A stretch of 64,000 bases of DNA. Source: Desulfobacter hydrogenophilus. GTDB taxonomy: Bacteria; Desulfobacterota; Desulfobacteria; Desulfobacterales; Desulfobacteraceae. Position 1 is the stretch's first letter. Each line of letters starts with the position of its first letter. A program made the position numbers and the translations under genes. The stretch is taken from contig NZ_CP036313.1 in the NCBI RefSeq assembly GCF_004319545.1, forward strand, positions 4,776,501 to 4,840,500, in the 5' to 3' direction. Positions 46,844 through 57,285 of the stretch are shown piece after piece. Under the pieces are notes generated by a model. That model searched no databases, was not told the DNA's origin, and was given only the letters and a program-made list of their open reading frames with translations.

Positions 46844-48630
46844 ATCAACACGGGGACAACGAAAATCGAGATCTTACAGCTTCTGAAAACCCATTGATTT
46901 TGGCGGCTGACGACGACGAAGCCATCCGTATGCTCATGAAAGTTGCCCTTGAGGGATATGGGTTCCGGGTGGAGGTTGCGGAAAACGGCCGGGAGGCTGT
47001 TGACGCGTTTGAAAAATTGAATCCCCATGCCATTCTCATGGATGTGAACATGCCTGAAATGGATGGGTTTACGGCATGCAAAACCATTCGTTCTCTCCCC
47101 AGTGGCAAGCATGTTCCTGTTTTGATGATGACGGGCCTGGAGGACGTGGAATCCATTGACCGCGCTTTTATCGCCGGGGCCACGGATTTCATCAGCAAAC
47201 CCATTAACTGGGCGGTTCTCAAATATCGTATCAAATACATGCTCAGGGCCAGTGCAGCTTTTAATGACGTGATCCTGCAGCAGAAACAGATCCAGGAATT
47301 GGCTTATTATGACCACCTCACAGGCCTTGCCAACCGGGCCATGTTCCGGGACAACCTGCTATGTGAAGTGGAAAACTGCGGGAAAGATAAATTGCTTGCG
47401 GTGCTGTTCCTGGATCTTGATCGGTTCAAGTTGGTAAATGACAGTCTCGGACACAAGGCTGGTGACACCTTGCTCCAGCAGGTGGCGGAGCGGATTAAAA
47501 CCTGTATCCGGAATACTGACAGCCTGGCATGGTTAAAAGAGGACGCAAAGCAGGTGATGGTTTCACGCCAGGGTGGGGATGAGTTTACCGTACTCCTCCC
47601 AAGCCTAAAAGCGCCTGACAATGCCGGTTGGGTGGCGAAACGGATAAATGAAAAATTGTGCCGGGTATTTTATATTGACGACCACGAAGTTTTCATCTCT
47701 GCCAGTATCGGCATCAGTCTGTTTCCCATAGACGGCAACGATGCCGAGTCCTTGATCGCCCATGCGGACTTGGCCATGTATCATGCCAAAGAAATCGGAG
47801 GAAACCGGTTTCAATTTTTCGAGCAGGAATTAAATATTCAGGCAAAGGAACGGCTGGAGTTTGAAAACGATTTAAGAAAAGCGATAACCGGAGATGAATT
47901 TTCCCTTTTTTACCAGCCCCAGGTCTCTTTGCTGGATGGCAGGATCATTGGCGCCGAAGCCTTGAGCCGGTGGCATAATCCCCGGATGGGCAATGTTTCT
48001 CCGGCTGAATTTATTCCGGCCATAGAAGAGATGGGACTGGTCATCCCCTTTACCGACTGGGTGATCCGGGAAGCCGGCCGCCAGCAACTGGAATGGTATA
48101 ACCATGGGATTAAGGCGGTCCGGGTGGCGGTGAATATTTCAAGTAAGCATTTTGTTGAACAGGATATCCCGGATAAAATAATTAAAATGCTCGAGGCGCA
48201 TAACTTGCCGTCTTCATGCTTGGAGGTGGAACTCACCGAAAGTGTTATGGCCGCTCACGGCTCCAAAACTCTGGACATACTGAATCAGCTCAAGGAGATA
48301 GGCCTGACCATTTCCGTGGATGATTTCGGAACGGGTTATTCCTCCTTGAGCTATTTGAAAACATTTCCCGTTGATGTGGTGAAGATCGATAGATTTTTCA
48401 TCAAAGACATTTTAACGGGGAAGAAAGACGAATCCATTGTTAAAGCCATGGTATCCATGGCTCACAGCATGGGCATGAAAGTGGTGGCCGAAGGCATTGA
48501 AAACAGGGAGCAACTTGAGATACTGCATCGCATGGGATGCGACTACGGCCAGGGGTTTCTGTTCAGTCCGGCGATTACCCGGGATGAATTTTCCGGTATG
48601 TTGGAAGCAAAAAAACGGTTTCTACTCTAA
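46840..48630 (+). CDS. REC-GGDEF-EAL c-di-GMP signalling protein
   Basis: 596 residues. The receiver has Asp about 68 in [12 protein letters not shown]. The GGDEF domain keeps an intact RQGGDEF site (about 245) for c-di-GMP synthesis. The EAL domain keeps the ALSRWHNP region with E-A-L (about 373), and [14 protein letters not shown] plus the KIDR and EGIE motifs for hydrolysis. Both activities look possible, so phosphorylation of the receiver probably decides which prevails. The start overlaps the kinase stop by 4 bp, which makes it the output of the receptor-YfiR-kinase-HPt chain. Confidence 0.93.
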   Translation: MNQHGDNENRDLTASENPLILAADDDEAIRMLMKVALEGYGFRVEVAENGREAVDAFEKLNPHAILMDVNMPEMDGFTACKTIRSLPSGKHVPVLMMTGLEDVESIDRAFIAGATDFISKPINWAVLKYRIKYMLRASAAFNDVILQQKQIQELAYYDHLTGLANRAMFRDNLLCEVENCGKDKLLAVLFLDLDRFKLVNDSLGHKAGDTLLQQVAERIKTCIRNTDSLAWLKEDAKQVMVSRQGGDEFTVLLPSLKAPDNAGWVAKRINEKLCRVFYIDDHEVFISASIGISLFPIDGNDAESLIAHADLAMYHAKEIGGNRFQFFEQELNIQAKERLEFENDLRKAITGDEFSLFYQPQVSLLDGRIIGAEALSRWHNPRMGNVSPAEFIPAIEEMGLVIPFTDWVIREAGRQQLEWYNHGIKAVRVAVNISSKHFVEQDIPDKIIKMLEAHNLPSSCLEVELTESVMAAHGSKTLDILNQLKEIGLTISVDDFGTGYSSLSYLKTFPVDVVKIDRFFIKDILTGKKDESIVKAMVSMAHSMGMKVVAEGIENREQLEILHRMGCDYGQGFLFSPAITRDEFSGMLEAKKRFLL

Positions 48631-49717
48631 TATTTTTCTCTGTGGGTTCCCCGGTTTTAGAGCCATGAAATAAATGGAATAAGCGTGAAAACAATTATAA
48701 TAAAATCAAGGTGCTATCCATGTTACAATTTAAGATTATTTTATCTGAATTATTTCATTTGAACTATTATTTTGTTTTTTTATGTTTTTTGACGCTCTGC
48801 CCATTTCAGGCCTTGGCCGCACAGAAGGATATTTTTGAACTGACCATGGAAGAGTTGATGGATATTGAAGTCACCTCGGTGGGGAAAAAAAGCCAGAATC
48901 TTTCGAACAGTGCCACGGCCATCCATGTCATCACCAACAAGGAAATAAAACGATCGGGCGTGACCAATATTCCGGATGCCCTGCGCATGGTACCCGGGAT
49001 TACCGTGGCAAGGATTGATTCCAATAAATGGGCGGTGAGCGCCAGGGGATTTGCTGGCCGTTTTGCCAATGCGCTGCTGGTCCTCATAGACGGTAGAAGT
49101 ATCTATACCTCCGCTTTTTCAGGGGTTTACTGGGAGGTTAACGATGTGCTGCTGGAGGATGTGGACCGGATTGAGGTGATCCGGGGGCCCGGGGCCACTG
49201 TCTGGGGGGCCAATGCGGTGAACGGGGTCATCAATATTATCACTAAACATGCTGGCGATACCCAGGGGGGATATGTCGCCCTTGGTTCCGGAAACTATGA
49301 AAATGTAATTTCAAGCGTTAGATACGGGGATTCGATAGGGAAAGACACTTTCTGGCGGTTCTATGCAAAACATCAAAGCAGAGATGAATTCACTCTGGAG
49401 TCAGGATCGGATGCTGGTGATGCCTGGTCCAAAACCCAAGCCGGATTCCGGCTGGATTCCATGCTTTCAAGTAAAGACAGCCTCACCGTCCAGGGGGATA
49501 TCTATGAGGCTGACATTGATCAGACCTTGCTCCTGGCCGACCTGACTCCGCCAACGTACATGACGGCCACCCCGAAAGAAACAGATACCAAGGGATGGAA
49601 TATTTTATCCCGGTGGCAGCGAACCATTTCCCCGGATTCTGATTTCACCCTCCAGGTTTATTATGACGGAAAAAATCAGGCCGAGGAGATCAACGAAGCA
49701 GACCGTGATACCTTTGA

Positions 49718-51400
49718 CTCGATGATCCAGTTTTTTTGAGGGAAGAACAGGTAATCAGTATTGAAAAATGCAAAGGCTGGTCAAGTCGATGCTATAATAC
49801 CAATTTTCCAAACTGATATCTCACTCATCGGTTGGCCAGCCTTCAATGAGCAGAGTAAAATAAATGTTATTTGAATACAATAGTTCAATTGCAGTATAAC
49901 ACCTCATTTATGAAAATAAGGAATGAGGCGGATGTGTTAATAAATAAGCTGTTGCCGTTTGTTGAAAAGTATACTGATTCACTGAATACTGAATTAACAC
50001 AGTCATCCCCAGGAATGACCTTAAGCAAATCACAAAAATTCTGGCTGGGTTTCTGCATCACTGGAATCATCTTGACCAGCAGCATCAATTGGGCTGCTTT
50101 TTCACGTATCAGTGTGGGATTGTATAAAACTACAGCTCTTTCCTGGATGTTTCGCCATTCTAAAATTGCTTGGGAGCATCTGTTTCATCTCAGCCTTAAA
50201 ATTATTTTCAAAGTATATGGCATTACCAAAGGTGTTGTCAGTATTGATGATTCCGATAAAAAGCGTAGTAAATGCACAACAAAAATTTTTGGAGTCCACA
50301 AAATAAAAGACAAATCAACGGGTGGTTTTTGCATGGGGCAAGGCTTAGTATTTTTGGTGTTGATAACACCAAAACTCAGCTTTCCAATTGGCTACGCCTT
50401 TCATATTCCTGATCCAAAAATCAGCGAATGGACCAAGGAGGATAAAAGATTAAAAAAGGCTGGCGTACCAAAATCAGAACGCCCAAAAAAACCGGTGCGC
50501 TCAGAAGAATATCCTACCATTCCAATGATTGCCAAGGCTCTTTTAAAAATATTTGTAGAGAAACACCCGGAAATAAAAATAGAAGCGATTGTTGCAGATG
50601 CCTTATATGGGAATGCTGAGTTCATGGATGAAGCGTCTAAAATTGCAGGAAACGCCCAAGTTATCAGCCAAATAAGGTACAATCAAAATATTTTACTCAA
50701 GAGCGATAAAAAATCAGTTGAAACATATTTTAAAAATATTCAACCAATTCAAAAGACCATACATGTACGTGGAGGTAAAGAGGTTGTTGTACTCATTAAA
50801 AGTGCCAGAATACATGTGTGTGCTCATAAGAAAAAAAGATTTGTCATTGCAATAAAATACATTGGAGAAAAGGACTATCGGTATCTTGCCGCTTCGGATC
50901 TGACCTGGCGATATCCTGATATCATAGACGCATTTACACTCAGATGGTTAGTAGAGGTTTTTATTCAAGACCATAAGACGAATGAAGGCTGGGGAAATTT
51001 GACCAAACAACCTGATGAAGACGGGTCTTACAGAAGTTTGACCCTGAGTCTGTTGGTTGATCATTGTCTCCTGCTTCATCCTGACCAGGTGGCCTCGATA
51101 AATAACAAACTGCACGCAAGAACTGTTGGCAGCCTATGTGACACCGTCAAAGTTGACTGCATCTTATCCTTTGTCGAACAAATCATTCATAGTGATGACC
51201 CAGAATCCCATTTCAAGCAGATCTCGGTATTTTTAAAAGAGCATTTTGTAAAGGCAAACGATTCTCAAAAGCACATGAATCTAAATTCTTGGGGGAATTA
51301 TCAATCCGCCCCATCATTAAAATACAAAGCATTCTGTTAGCATGGGGATAATAACTGCCAGCGAGGTCTCATGTCAATTTTTAAAAACTGGATCATCGAG
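49718..51400 (+). mobile_element. 1683-bp insertion sequence with 18-bp inverted repeats
   Basis: Ends are CTCGATGATCCAGTTTTT at 49718 and its perfect complement ending at 51400. It is flanked by a 5-bp direct repeat TTTGA (49713-49717 and 51401-51405). It carries one DDE transposase gene and an internal inverted repeat (AAGGCTGG/CCAGCCTT) near 49771. It disrupts TonB receptor 3. Confidence 0.95.
49910..51340 (+). CDS. DDE transposase of the IS in receptor 3
   Basis: About 476 residues from the ATG at 49910; the frame is open to a TTG at 49871. Probable catalytic residues are D in GVVSIDDSDKKRS, D in EAIVADALYGN and E in RWLVEVFIQDHK. It resembles IS4/IS701-like transposases in layout, but the family was not settled. 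Composition is A/T-richer than the interrupted receptor, which fits a foreign element. It is complete and may be active. Confidence 0.88.
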   Translation: MKIRNEADVLINKLLPFVEKYTDSLNTELTQSSPGMTLSKSQKFWLGFCITGIILTSSINWAAFSRISVGLYKTTALSWMFRHSKIAWEHLFHLSLKIIFKVYGITKGVVSIDDSDKKRSKCTTKIFGVHKIKDKSTGGFCMGQGLVFLVLITPKLSFPIGYAFHIPDPKISEWTKEDKRLKKAGVPKSERPKKPVRSEEYPTIPMIAKALLKIFVEKHPEIKIEAIVADALYGNAEFMDEASKIAGNAQVISQIRYNQNILLKSDKKSVETYFKNIQPIQKTIHVRGGKEVVVLIKSARIHVCAHKKKRFVIAIKYIGEKDYRYLAASDLTWRYPDIIDAFTLRWLVEVFIQDHKTNEGWGNLTKQPDEDGSYRSLTLSLLVDHCLLLHPDQVASINNKLHARTVGSLCDTVKVDCILSFVEQIIHSDDPESHFKQISVFLKEHFVKANDSQKHMNLNSWGNYQSAPSLKYKAFC

Positions 51401-52728
51401 TTTGACATTGATGCCACCCACCGGTTTGCTTTAGGGACGTGGAACGATATTGTCTGGGGAATCCGGTACCGGTATACCCGGGACCGGTTTTTTGAGTCGT
51501 ATATCGTTTCCATGGATCCCACGGAAAAAGAAGATCATCTTTTCAGCGGATTTATTCAGGATGAAATATCCCTGGCCGACGATGCCGTGAAGCTGACCCT
51601 AGGGTCAAAAATAGAATACAATGAATACAGCCACATGGAGATTCAGCCCAGCATCAGAGCCCTGTGGAAGGTAAACAATGAACATAAAGTCTGGGGAGCG
51701 ATCTCCCGGGCGGTAAGGACCCCCAGCCGGTTTGAGTCCGATGGAGAAATTAAAAATGCTGCTTTTAACACATCCCAGATCATTCCCGACCTGCCGGGAC
51801 TTCCCTTTACCCTTGTCACCCAGGGAAACGACAACTACGATTCCGAAGAAGTGATAGCCTATGAGCTGGGGTATCGGTTTATCCCGACCGAGTCATTGTC
51901 AATGGATCTGGCAGTATTTTTCAACGACTACGACCATCTTAGAACCGGGGAGTTAAATCAGGTTTTCACAGGCAGCGGGGTTACCCAATATCTAACCCTT
52001 GGCAATGAGGCCTCCGCAGAAACCTACGGATTGGAGTTGTCTTTGAAATACAAATACTCTGATTTTTTTCAAGGGCACCTGGCCTATAGTTTTCTTGAAA
52101 ACAAAATGGAAGGATTCAATAGTTTCGGGTTTCCCCGTCATCAGATTTCGCTGCAGGGTGATTTTGCCATCTCAAAAAACATGCAGCTCAATCTTTGGTT
52201 CCGTTTTGTGGATAAGATGGACACTATTTATTTCTTTGATACCAGCGGGAAATATGAAGCCGATCGTTACCTGACCATGGATGTCCGGTTTGCCTGGCAG
52301 ATTCGACCTAACCTGGAGCTCTCTGTGGTGGGCCAGAATCTATTAAGAGGGGACCACGTGGAATTTGTACAGGAATCTTTTTCCACTCCGGTTGAAGTGG
52401 GGCCATCGGCTTATTGCAAATTGACTTATCGTTTTTAAGGGGATTATCCAATTAAGCACTGCTGGGGCAACCAACGGGCTTGCTTTGGTCAACGTCCGCC
52501 CACAAGTAAGTTTAAAACTTATATACGGCGAATATATAAACCTACAACATACCATAAGAGCCACTGACATAAAAATTAAGCCTTCAACCGATTGGTAGAA
52601 AACTGCCGGCCTGGTATAAAAGACAGTTTACTAAATTACAGACCTTTCTTGCGGGTTTTGTCTCTAAGGGCAAGGCAGGAGCGGCCTTAAAACCAGGATG
52701 TGGAATAAACTTAACCGGGAGAGAACCA

Positions 52729-54483
52729 ATGACGTTGAAAAGCTTTTATAAAGAGGTGATGGCACTCAATGGGATCCAGGATATGGGCCAACGTGAAGTC
52801 CAAGCAAAAACGTTTTTTGAAAAACTGAATTCAGCCGAACTGCCCAAAACATTTAACTGGGCCCAGGAAATTTTTGAAGATATACACGTCAAAGAGCGGC
52901 CGGACCAGCCGGCGCTTATCTGGGCCGACCTGCATACAGATGAACAAGAGCAGTATACATACACCCAGTTGGCTGAAAACGGCAACAAGATGTTAAATTA
53001 TCTGCGTAAAAAAGGGGTTGAAAAAGGTGATAACCTTTATATGCTGACACCCATTGTCCCCCAAACCTGGTTTGCCTCCTTTGCGGCCATCAAAGGCGGT
53101 CTTGTTGCTGTCCCCACGGCCACCACCATGACCGAACGCGAAATCCAGTTCCGCTTTGAAGCGTATCCACCCGATGTTATTATTGCCCATGAGAGCCTGG
53201 CCGACCTGGTGGATGACGCCTTGGCCAAGGCCGAATGTACACCCAAGGCCAAAATTATCCTTGGTGCAAAAAAGGGATGGACATCCTATCCTCAGATTGC
53301 AGAGGAATCACCCCAGGCATCACCTGCGACCATTAACAGTGAGGACGTTCTGTTCTGCTTTTTCACCTCCGGTACCACAGGGCTTCCCAAACGGGTAGGC
53401 CATTCCGCCCTCTCCTATCCTTTGGGCCATATGTCAACAGCCGTGATCCTCGGGCTTGAGCCCGGAGGCGTTCATCACAACTTGAGTGCGCCCGGATGGG
53501 CTAAATGGGCATGGAGCAGCTTTTTCAGCCCCTTTAACGTCGGCGGCACGGCCACAGGCTTTAATTTCACCACGCTGGATATTAAAAAATACTTAAGCTT
53601 TGTGGCTAAATATAAAATCAATTCATTCTGCGCACCACCCACGGCCTGGCGCGCCTTTGTGGGCCTTGATCTGGCAGGGTATGATTTTTCGGCCCTGAAG
53701 TACTCGTTGAGTGCAGGCGAACCGTTGAATCCGGAAGTCATTGACCAATGGCGGGACGCCACGGGTACTGAAATCCGTGATTTTTACGGCCAGACCGAAT
53801 CCACAGCCATGATCGGCAATCCGCCCTGGATGGAAGGCAAAATGCGCTTAGGTTCCTTTGGATATCCCGCATTCATGTATGATGTCATTCTAGCCGACGA
53901 TGAAGGCAAAGAGATTAGAGAACCTGACACCACCGGCCATATTGTAATTCGTCTTTCCAACTGGCGCGCCATTGGACTGTTTCAGGAATATATCGACAAT
54001 GAGGCAACAACATCTCAAGCATTTAAGCACGGACTGTATTTCACCGGTGACAAAGCCACTTTTGACAAGGACGGCTACTGGTGGTTTGTGGGCCGCGCTG
54101 ATGATGTCATCAAAACCAGTGATTACCGGGTTGGCCCCTTTGAGGTGGAAAGTGCGTTGATTGAGCACCCGGCCGTTATGGAGACTGCCGTGGTAGGCGT
54201 GCCTGATCCCAACCGTCACCAGTTGGTAAAAGCGTTTGTTATCCTGGGTGCCGGTCAGAAACCATCAAGGGAACTGGCTTTGGAACTGTTCAAGCACACC
54301 ATTGATGTGCTGGCCAAATTCAAGATTCCCAGAATTATTGAATTTGTGGAGGTACTGCCCAAAACCATCTCCGGAAAAATCCGTCGTATAGAGCTCCGGG
54401 AAAATGAGGAGAGCAAAACCGAAGACCAGGTAACTGAATTCTTTTATCATCAGTTCCCGGAATTAAGCTCCAAAAACAAATAA
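52729..54483 (+). CDS. Medium-chain acyl-CoA synthetase (AMP-forming)
   Basis: 584 residues with GGGAGA 6 bases before the ATG. The AMP-binding signature FTSGTTGLPKRVGHS is near residue 211. The adenylate-forming core motifs follow (IRDFYGQTESTAMIGN, LYFTGDKATFDKDG, GRADDVIKTSDYRVGPFEVE), and the catalytic Lys is in PKTISGKIRR (about 548). The PGWAKWAWSSFFSPFNVGG stretch matches the ACSM-like branch that activates medium-chain or aromatic acids rather than acetate alone. It makes acyl-CoA, AMP and PPi. It stands alone, with a palindromic repeat at its stop codon and a terminator behind. Confidence 0.9.
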   Translation: MTLKSFYKEVMALNGIQDMGQREVQAKTFFEKLNSAELPKTFNWAQEIFEDIHVKERPDQPALIWADLHTDEQEQYTYTQLAENGNKMLNYLRKKGVEKGDNLYMLTPIVPQTWFASFAAIKGGLVAVPTATTMTEREIQFRFEAYPPDVIIAHESLADLVDDALAKAECTPKAKIILGAKKGWTSYPQIAEESPQASPATINSEDVLFCFFTSGTTGLPKRVGHSALSYPLGHMSTAVILGLEPGGVHHNLSAPGWAKWAWSSFFSPFNVGGTATGFNFTTLDIKKYLSFVAKYKINSFCAPPTAWRAFVGLDLAGYDFSALKYSLSAGEPLNPEVIDQWRDATGTEIRDFYGQTESTAMIGNPPWMEGKMRLGSFGYPAFMYDVILADDEGKEIREPDTTGHIVIRLSNWRAIGLFQEYIDNEATTSQAFKHGLYFTGDKATFDKDGYWWFVGRADDVIKTSDYRVGPFEVESALIEHPAVMETAVVGVPDPNRHQLVKAFVILGAGQKPSRELALELFKHTIDVLAKFKIPRIIEFVEVLPKTISGKIRRIELRENEESKTEDQVTEFFYHQFPELSSKNK

Positions 54484-54573
54484 CAACCATGGGTCGGTCT
54501 CGCCTATCGACACCTTGGCCCAACTCGCAACAAAAAAATGGAAGTAAATTAACAATTTATTATAATTTTCATA
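54481..54573. repeat. Dispersed palindromic repeat, copy E
   Basis: Starts at the acyl-CoA synthetase stop codon with TAACAACCATGGG, exactly as copy D starts at the ihfA-like stop. It ends in TAATTTTCAT. It is more diverged than A-C in the middle. Confidence 0.65.
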
Positions 54574-54599
54574 CATACCCAATACTGTAAAACCGTTAC

Positions 54600-54637
54600 A
54601 GGCAGCAGGTTTTAAAAGACCTGCTGCCTGTTTTTTT
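54600..54637 (+). terminator. Rho-independent terminator
   Basis: Stem AGGCAGCAGGT/ACCTGCTGCCT, 8-base loop, then G and a run of seven T. It ends the acyl-CoA synthetase transcript and separates it from the Ni/Co genes. Confidence 0.92.
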
Positions 54638-54935
54638 AAGTATTTGTCATAAAACAGTACGGTAAAAGTTGCCGATAAACCAAGCAATTATTGCTGTGCC
54701 CCCAAAGTTATAAATACGTATATAATCAGGCACACCATGAGCACCCTGTATAACAGTTCCAATTGATTCAATTGTTTTTTTAAGCTAAAAGAAGATTTTT
54801 ATAATGCAGGCACGAAGCCTGTGGTTCAAATTAAATTTCATTATTTTTTCGGACCCGGCCAAGAAGGTTGAAACTTAAGCTGGTAAGACTATTTGCGTAA
54901 TTGTTTAACACTTCAAGAATTCCCAGGAGGAAAAA
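54638..54935. other. Leader before the Ni/Co transport genes, no clear riboswitch
   Basis: About 300 bp, A/T-rich. A small hairpin is possible near 54810 (GCAGGCACGAAGCCTGT). I do not see the conserved cobalamin or NiCo riboswitch boxes, but these cannot be excluded by eye. Confidence 0.4.
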
Positions 54936-55718
54936 ATGATGAAAAAATCAGTGATCACATCAGGGCTCATGTTTTTTGTTCTTATTTTTACTGCCGTAAG
55001 TGTCCAGGCACATTACGGAATGATTATCCCTTCGGACAACATGTTTATGCAGAATGACGACCGCACTGTTCATATCATCGCCTCTTTTTCCCATCCCTTT
55101 GAAGGACACGGGATGGAACTTGTCAATCCCAATGTATTTGCCGTGCGTGCCAATGGCCAGACCCAGGATCTTTTAGGCACGTTGAAACAGACAAAGGTTA
55201 TGGATCACACGGCCTGGACAACAGATTACAAAATCAAAAGGCCCGGCGTTTATATGTTCTACATGGAACCTGAACCCTATTGGGAACCTGCCGAAGACTG
55301 CTTTATCATTCATTACACTAAAACCGTGGTTACCGCTTTCGGGGATGACGAAGGATGGGACCAGGAAATCGGGCTCAAAACAGAAATCGTTCCGTTGTCA
55401 AAGCCGTTTGCACAGTATGCCGGCAACGTGTTCCAGGGTATTGTTAAATTAGACGGCAAAGCCGTACCTTATGCAGAAGTTGAAGTGGAATATTACAACG
55501 AAGACGGAAAAGCCCAAGCCCCCACAGATTACATGGTTACCCAGACAATCAAGGCTGATGCCTACGGTGTATTCACCTATGCTGCACCCAAGGCCGGCTG
55601 GTGGGGCTTTGCAGCACTTAATGAAGCTGATTTCACCCTTAAAGCTGACGGGCAGGATAAAGGTGTTGAGTTGGGTGCGGTGATATGGGTAAAATTTGAA
55701 ACCTGGACAACGAAATAG
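54936..55718 (+). CDS. DUF4198 protein, periplasmic NikK-like component
   Basis: 260 residues with AGGAGG 5 bases before the ATG. A signal peptide is cleaved near VSVQAHYGM, which leaves an N-terminal His in the mature protein. The domain is a DUF4198 beta-sandwich ([51 protein letters not shown]). Such proteins (NikK) accompany NikM/CbiM nickel and cobalt transporters and are thought to handle the metal in the periplasm. It is 8 bp upstream of cbiM. Confidence 0.85.
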   Translation: MMKKSVITSGLMFFVLIFTAVSVQAHYGMIIPSDNMFMQNDDRTVHIIASFSHPFEGHGMELVNPNVFAVRANGQTQDLLGTLKQTKVMDHTAWTTDYKIKRPGVYMFYMEPEPYWEPAEDCFIIHYTKTVVTAFGDDEGWDQEIGLKTEIVPLSKPFAQYAGNVFQGIVKLDGKAVPYAEVEVEYYNEDGKAQAPTDYMVTQTIKADAYGVFTYAAPKAGWWGFAALNEADFTLKADGQDKGVELGAVIWVKFETWTTK

Positions 55719-55726
55719 AAGGTATT

Positions 55727-56386
55727 ATGCATATTTCTGACGGTGTTCTTTCTGCACCGATTTTAGGGGCCGGAATGGCCCTGGCTGCGGCCGGCACTGC
55801 CGTAGGCTTGAAAAAACTTAAAGAAGATAAAATTCCCCAGGCCGCTATTTTGTCGGCCGCTTTTTTTGTGGCGTCCCTTATTCATGTGCCCATCGGGCCT
55901 TCCAGCGTCCATCTGATTCTCAACGGTATTCTTGGCCTGATGCTTGGCTGGACCGCTTTTCCATCCATTTTGATAGCGCTACTGCTCCAGGGGGTGCTGT
56001 TCCAGTTCGGCGGTATCACCACCCTGGGGGTCAACACGGTTATTATGGCCACACCAGCAGTGGCCTGTTATTACCTGTTTGCAGGAGTTGTCCACAAACC
56101 TGGCGCGATATCCTATATAGCCTCCTTTGCCTGCGGATTTTTAAGTGTTTTTTTCAGTAGCCTGCTTGTGGGCACTGCCTTGATGTTTACCCAAGAAAGT
56201 TTTTTCGAGGTGGCTTGGGCCGTTGTTATAGCCCATCTTCCGGTTATGTTCATTGAGGGTCTTGTGACAATTTTCTGTGTCGGTTTTCTTAAAAAGGTGC
56301 AGCCTGAACTTCTGCCTAAATGGTCTGCGGCACAGCATCAGGCCGCATTGGACAGCAGAACGAAAATGGTTGAAAAACAGGTATAA
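55727..56386 (+). CDS. cbiM: Cobalt/nickel ECF transporter S component CbiM/NikM
   Basis: 219 residues, about seven membrane helices. The N-terminus MHISDGVL is the metal-binding end of the family: the amino terminus and His2 coordinate Ni or Co in the membrane, so the start must be at 55727. GPSSVHLILNGILGLMLG and GGITTLGVNTVIMATPA are further family motifs. It normally works with CbiQ/EcfT and an ATPase CbiO; neither gene is in this window. It lies between the NikK-like and NikL-like genes. Confidence 0.92.
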   Translation: MHISDGVLSAPILGAGMALAAAGTAVGLKKLKEDKIPQAAILSAAFFVASLIHVPIGPSSVHLILNGILGLMLGWTAFPSILIALLLQGVLFQFGGITTLGVNTVIMATPAVACYYLFAGVVHKPGAISYIASFACGFLSVFFSSLLVGTALMFTQESFFEVAWAVVIAHLPVMFIEGLVTIFCVGFLKKVQPELLPKWSAAQHQAALDSRTKMVEKQV

Positions 56387-56391
56387 GGACC

Positions 56392-57024
56392 ATGGAAACA
56401 ATAATGATATATCGAAAATATTTTATAATGTTTTCCTATCTGATGCTCTTTTTCATTCTTTCAAGCGGCAATGCCTTGGCACATAAAGTCACAGTGTTTG
56501 CATGGGTGGAAGGAGGCACCGTTCTGGGAGAAGGTAAATTCAGCGGCGGCAAAAAAGCACAGAACGCAGAGATTATTGTCTGGAGCTTAAATGGAAAAGA
56601 ACTTCTACGCACCCGAACCAATAAAAAGGGCGAATTTTCATTTCCCATACCGGCAAGGACCGCCATGCGCATTGAGCTCACCGCCGGCATGGGACACAAG
56701 GCCGAATGGACCATCCCGCTTGAAGATATAGATGAAACCGCTGCAGCGAAAAGCGCCCAGGATACCGGGCCCCCGCCACATGAACCCGCCCCCCCCGGAC
56801 AGGCGGCGCAGCCAGCAATATCCATTGACCCGGTCCAGCTTGAAGCCATCGTGGAAAAGGCTGTAACAAAGGCGCTGAATAAAAAAATTACACCATTGAC
56901 CAAAATAGTGGCAGGTCTGGAACAAAAAGGCCCGACCATGAATGAAATTCTTGGCGGCATTGGATACATATTCGGCCTGATGGGCGTGGCCATGTATTTT
57001 TCTTTCCGCAAAAAAAAACCTTGA
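56392..57024 (+). CDS. NikL-like membrane protein of the Ni/Co module
   Basis: 210 residues. A signal peptide ends near ALAHK, with a His at the mature N-terminus. A small beta domain follows (VTVFAWVEGGTVLGEGKFSGG, NAEIIVWSLNGKELLRTRTN), then a Pro-rich linker (PPPHEPAPPGQAAQ) and a helical part. A C-terminal membrane helix ends in RKKKP. This layout equals NikL/CbiN-type accessory proteins of nickel transporters. It follows cbiM by 5 bp in the same operon. Confidence 0.75.
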   Translation: METIMIYRKYFIMFSYLMLFFILSSGNALAHKVTVFAWVEGGTVLGEGKFSGGKKAQNAEIIVWSLNGKELLRTRTNKKGEFSFPIPARTAMRIELTAGMGHKAEWTIPLEDIDETAAAKSAQDTGPPPHEPAPPGQAAQPAISIDPVQLEAIVEKAVTKALNKKITPLTKIVAGLEQKGPTMNEILGGIGYIFGLMGVAMYFSFRKKKP

Positions 57025-57285
57025 TATAAAGCAGATGCACGAAGTCACTATAAAATAAAAAAAGAGAATCGAGTCAGGCCCGAGCCGCCCGTGAATAATA
57101 CATCAGTATTCACAATAATAAATCATATTTGAACGGCTTATAGGAGGGACGTCCAAACACCGGTATTCTGTTTGGGACCGCAGATTATAAAACAAAAAAT
57201 TGAAAATTATTGCATGAACGGCCATGTCAGACTATAACTTTGCGGACATCATTAAATGAAGAGAAGCAAAAGGGAGGAAAAAGCT

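Larger units (their letters stand above)
48720..52438 (+). pseudogene. TonB-dependent receptor 3, split by an IS
   Basis: N-terminal part 48720-49717 and C-terminal part 51406-52438. The signal peptide (to ALAAQ), TonB-box-like MEELMDIEVTSVGKK, plug (NIPDALRMVPGITVARID, VDRIEVIRGPGATVWGANA) and first barrel strands are before the insertion; the remaining barrel to the terminal CKLTYRF is after it. Removing the IS and one TTTGA copy rejoins the frame as DTFDIDATHRF, matching HTFDMDFQHRF in receptor 2. There is no YfiR or kinase gene after it, unlike its two paralogues. The insertion seems recent, as both halves are otherwise undamaged. Confidence 0.93.

Noticed and set aside
54638..54935. Cobalamin or nickel/cobalt riboswitch before the Ni/Co genes
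   Set aside because: No conserved box was recognised by eye; a covariance-model scan would be needed to claim one.
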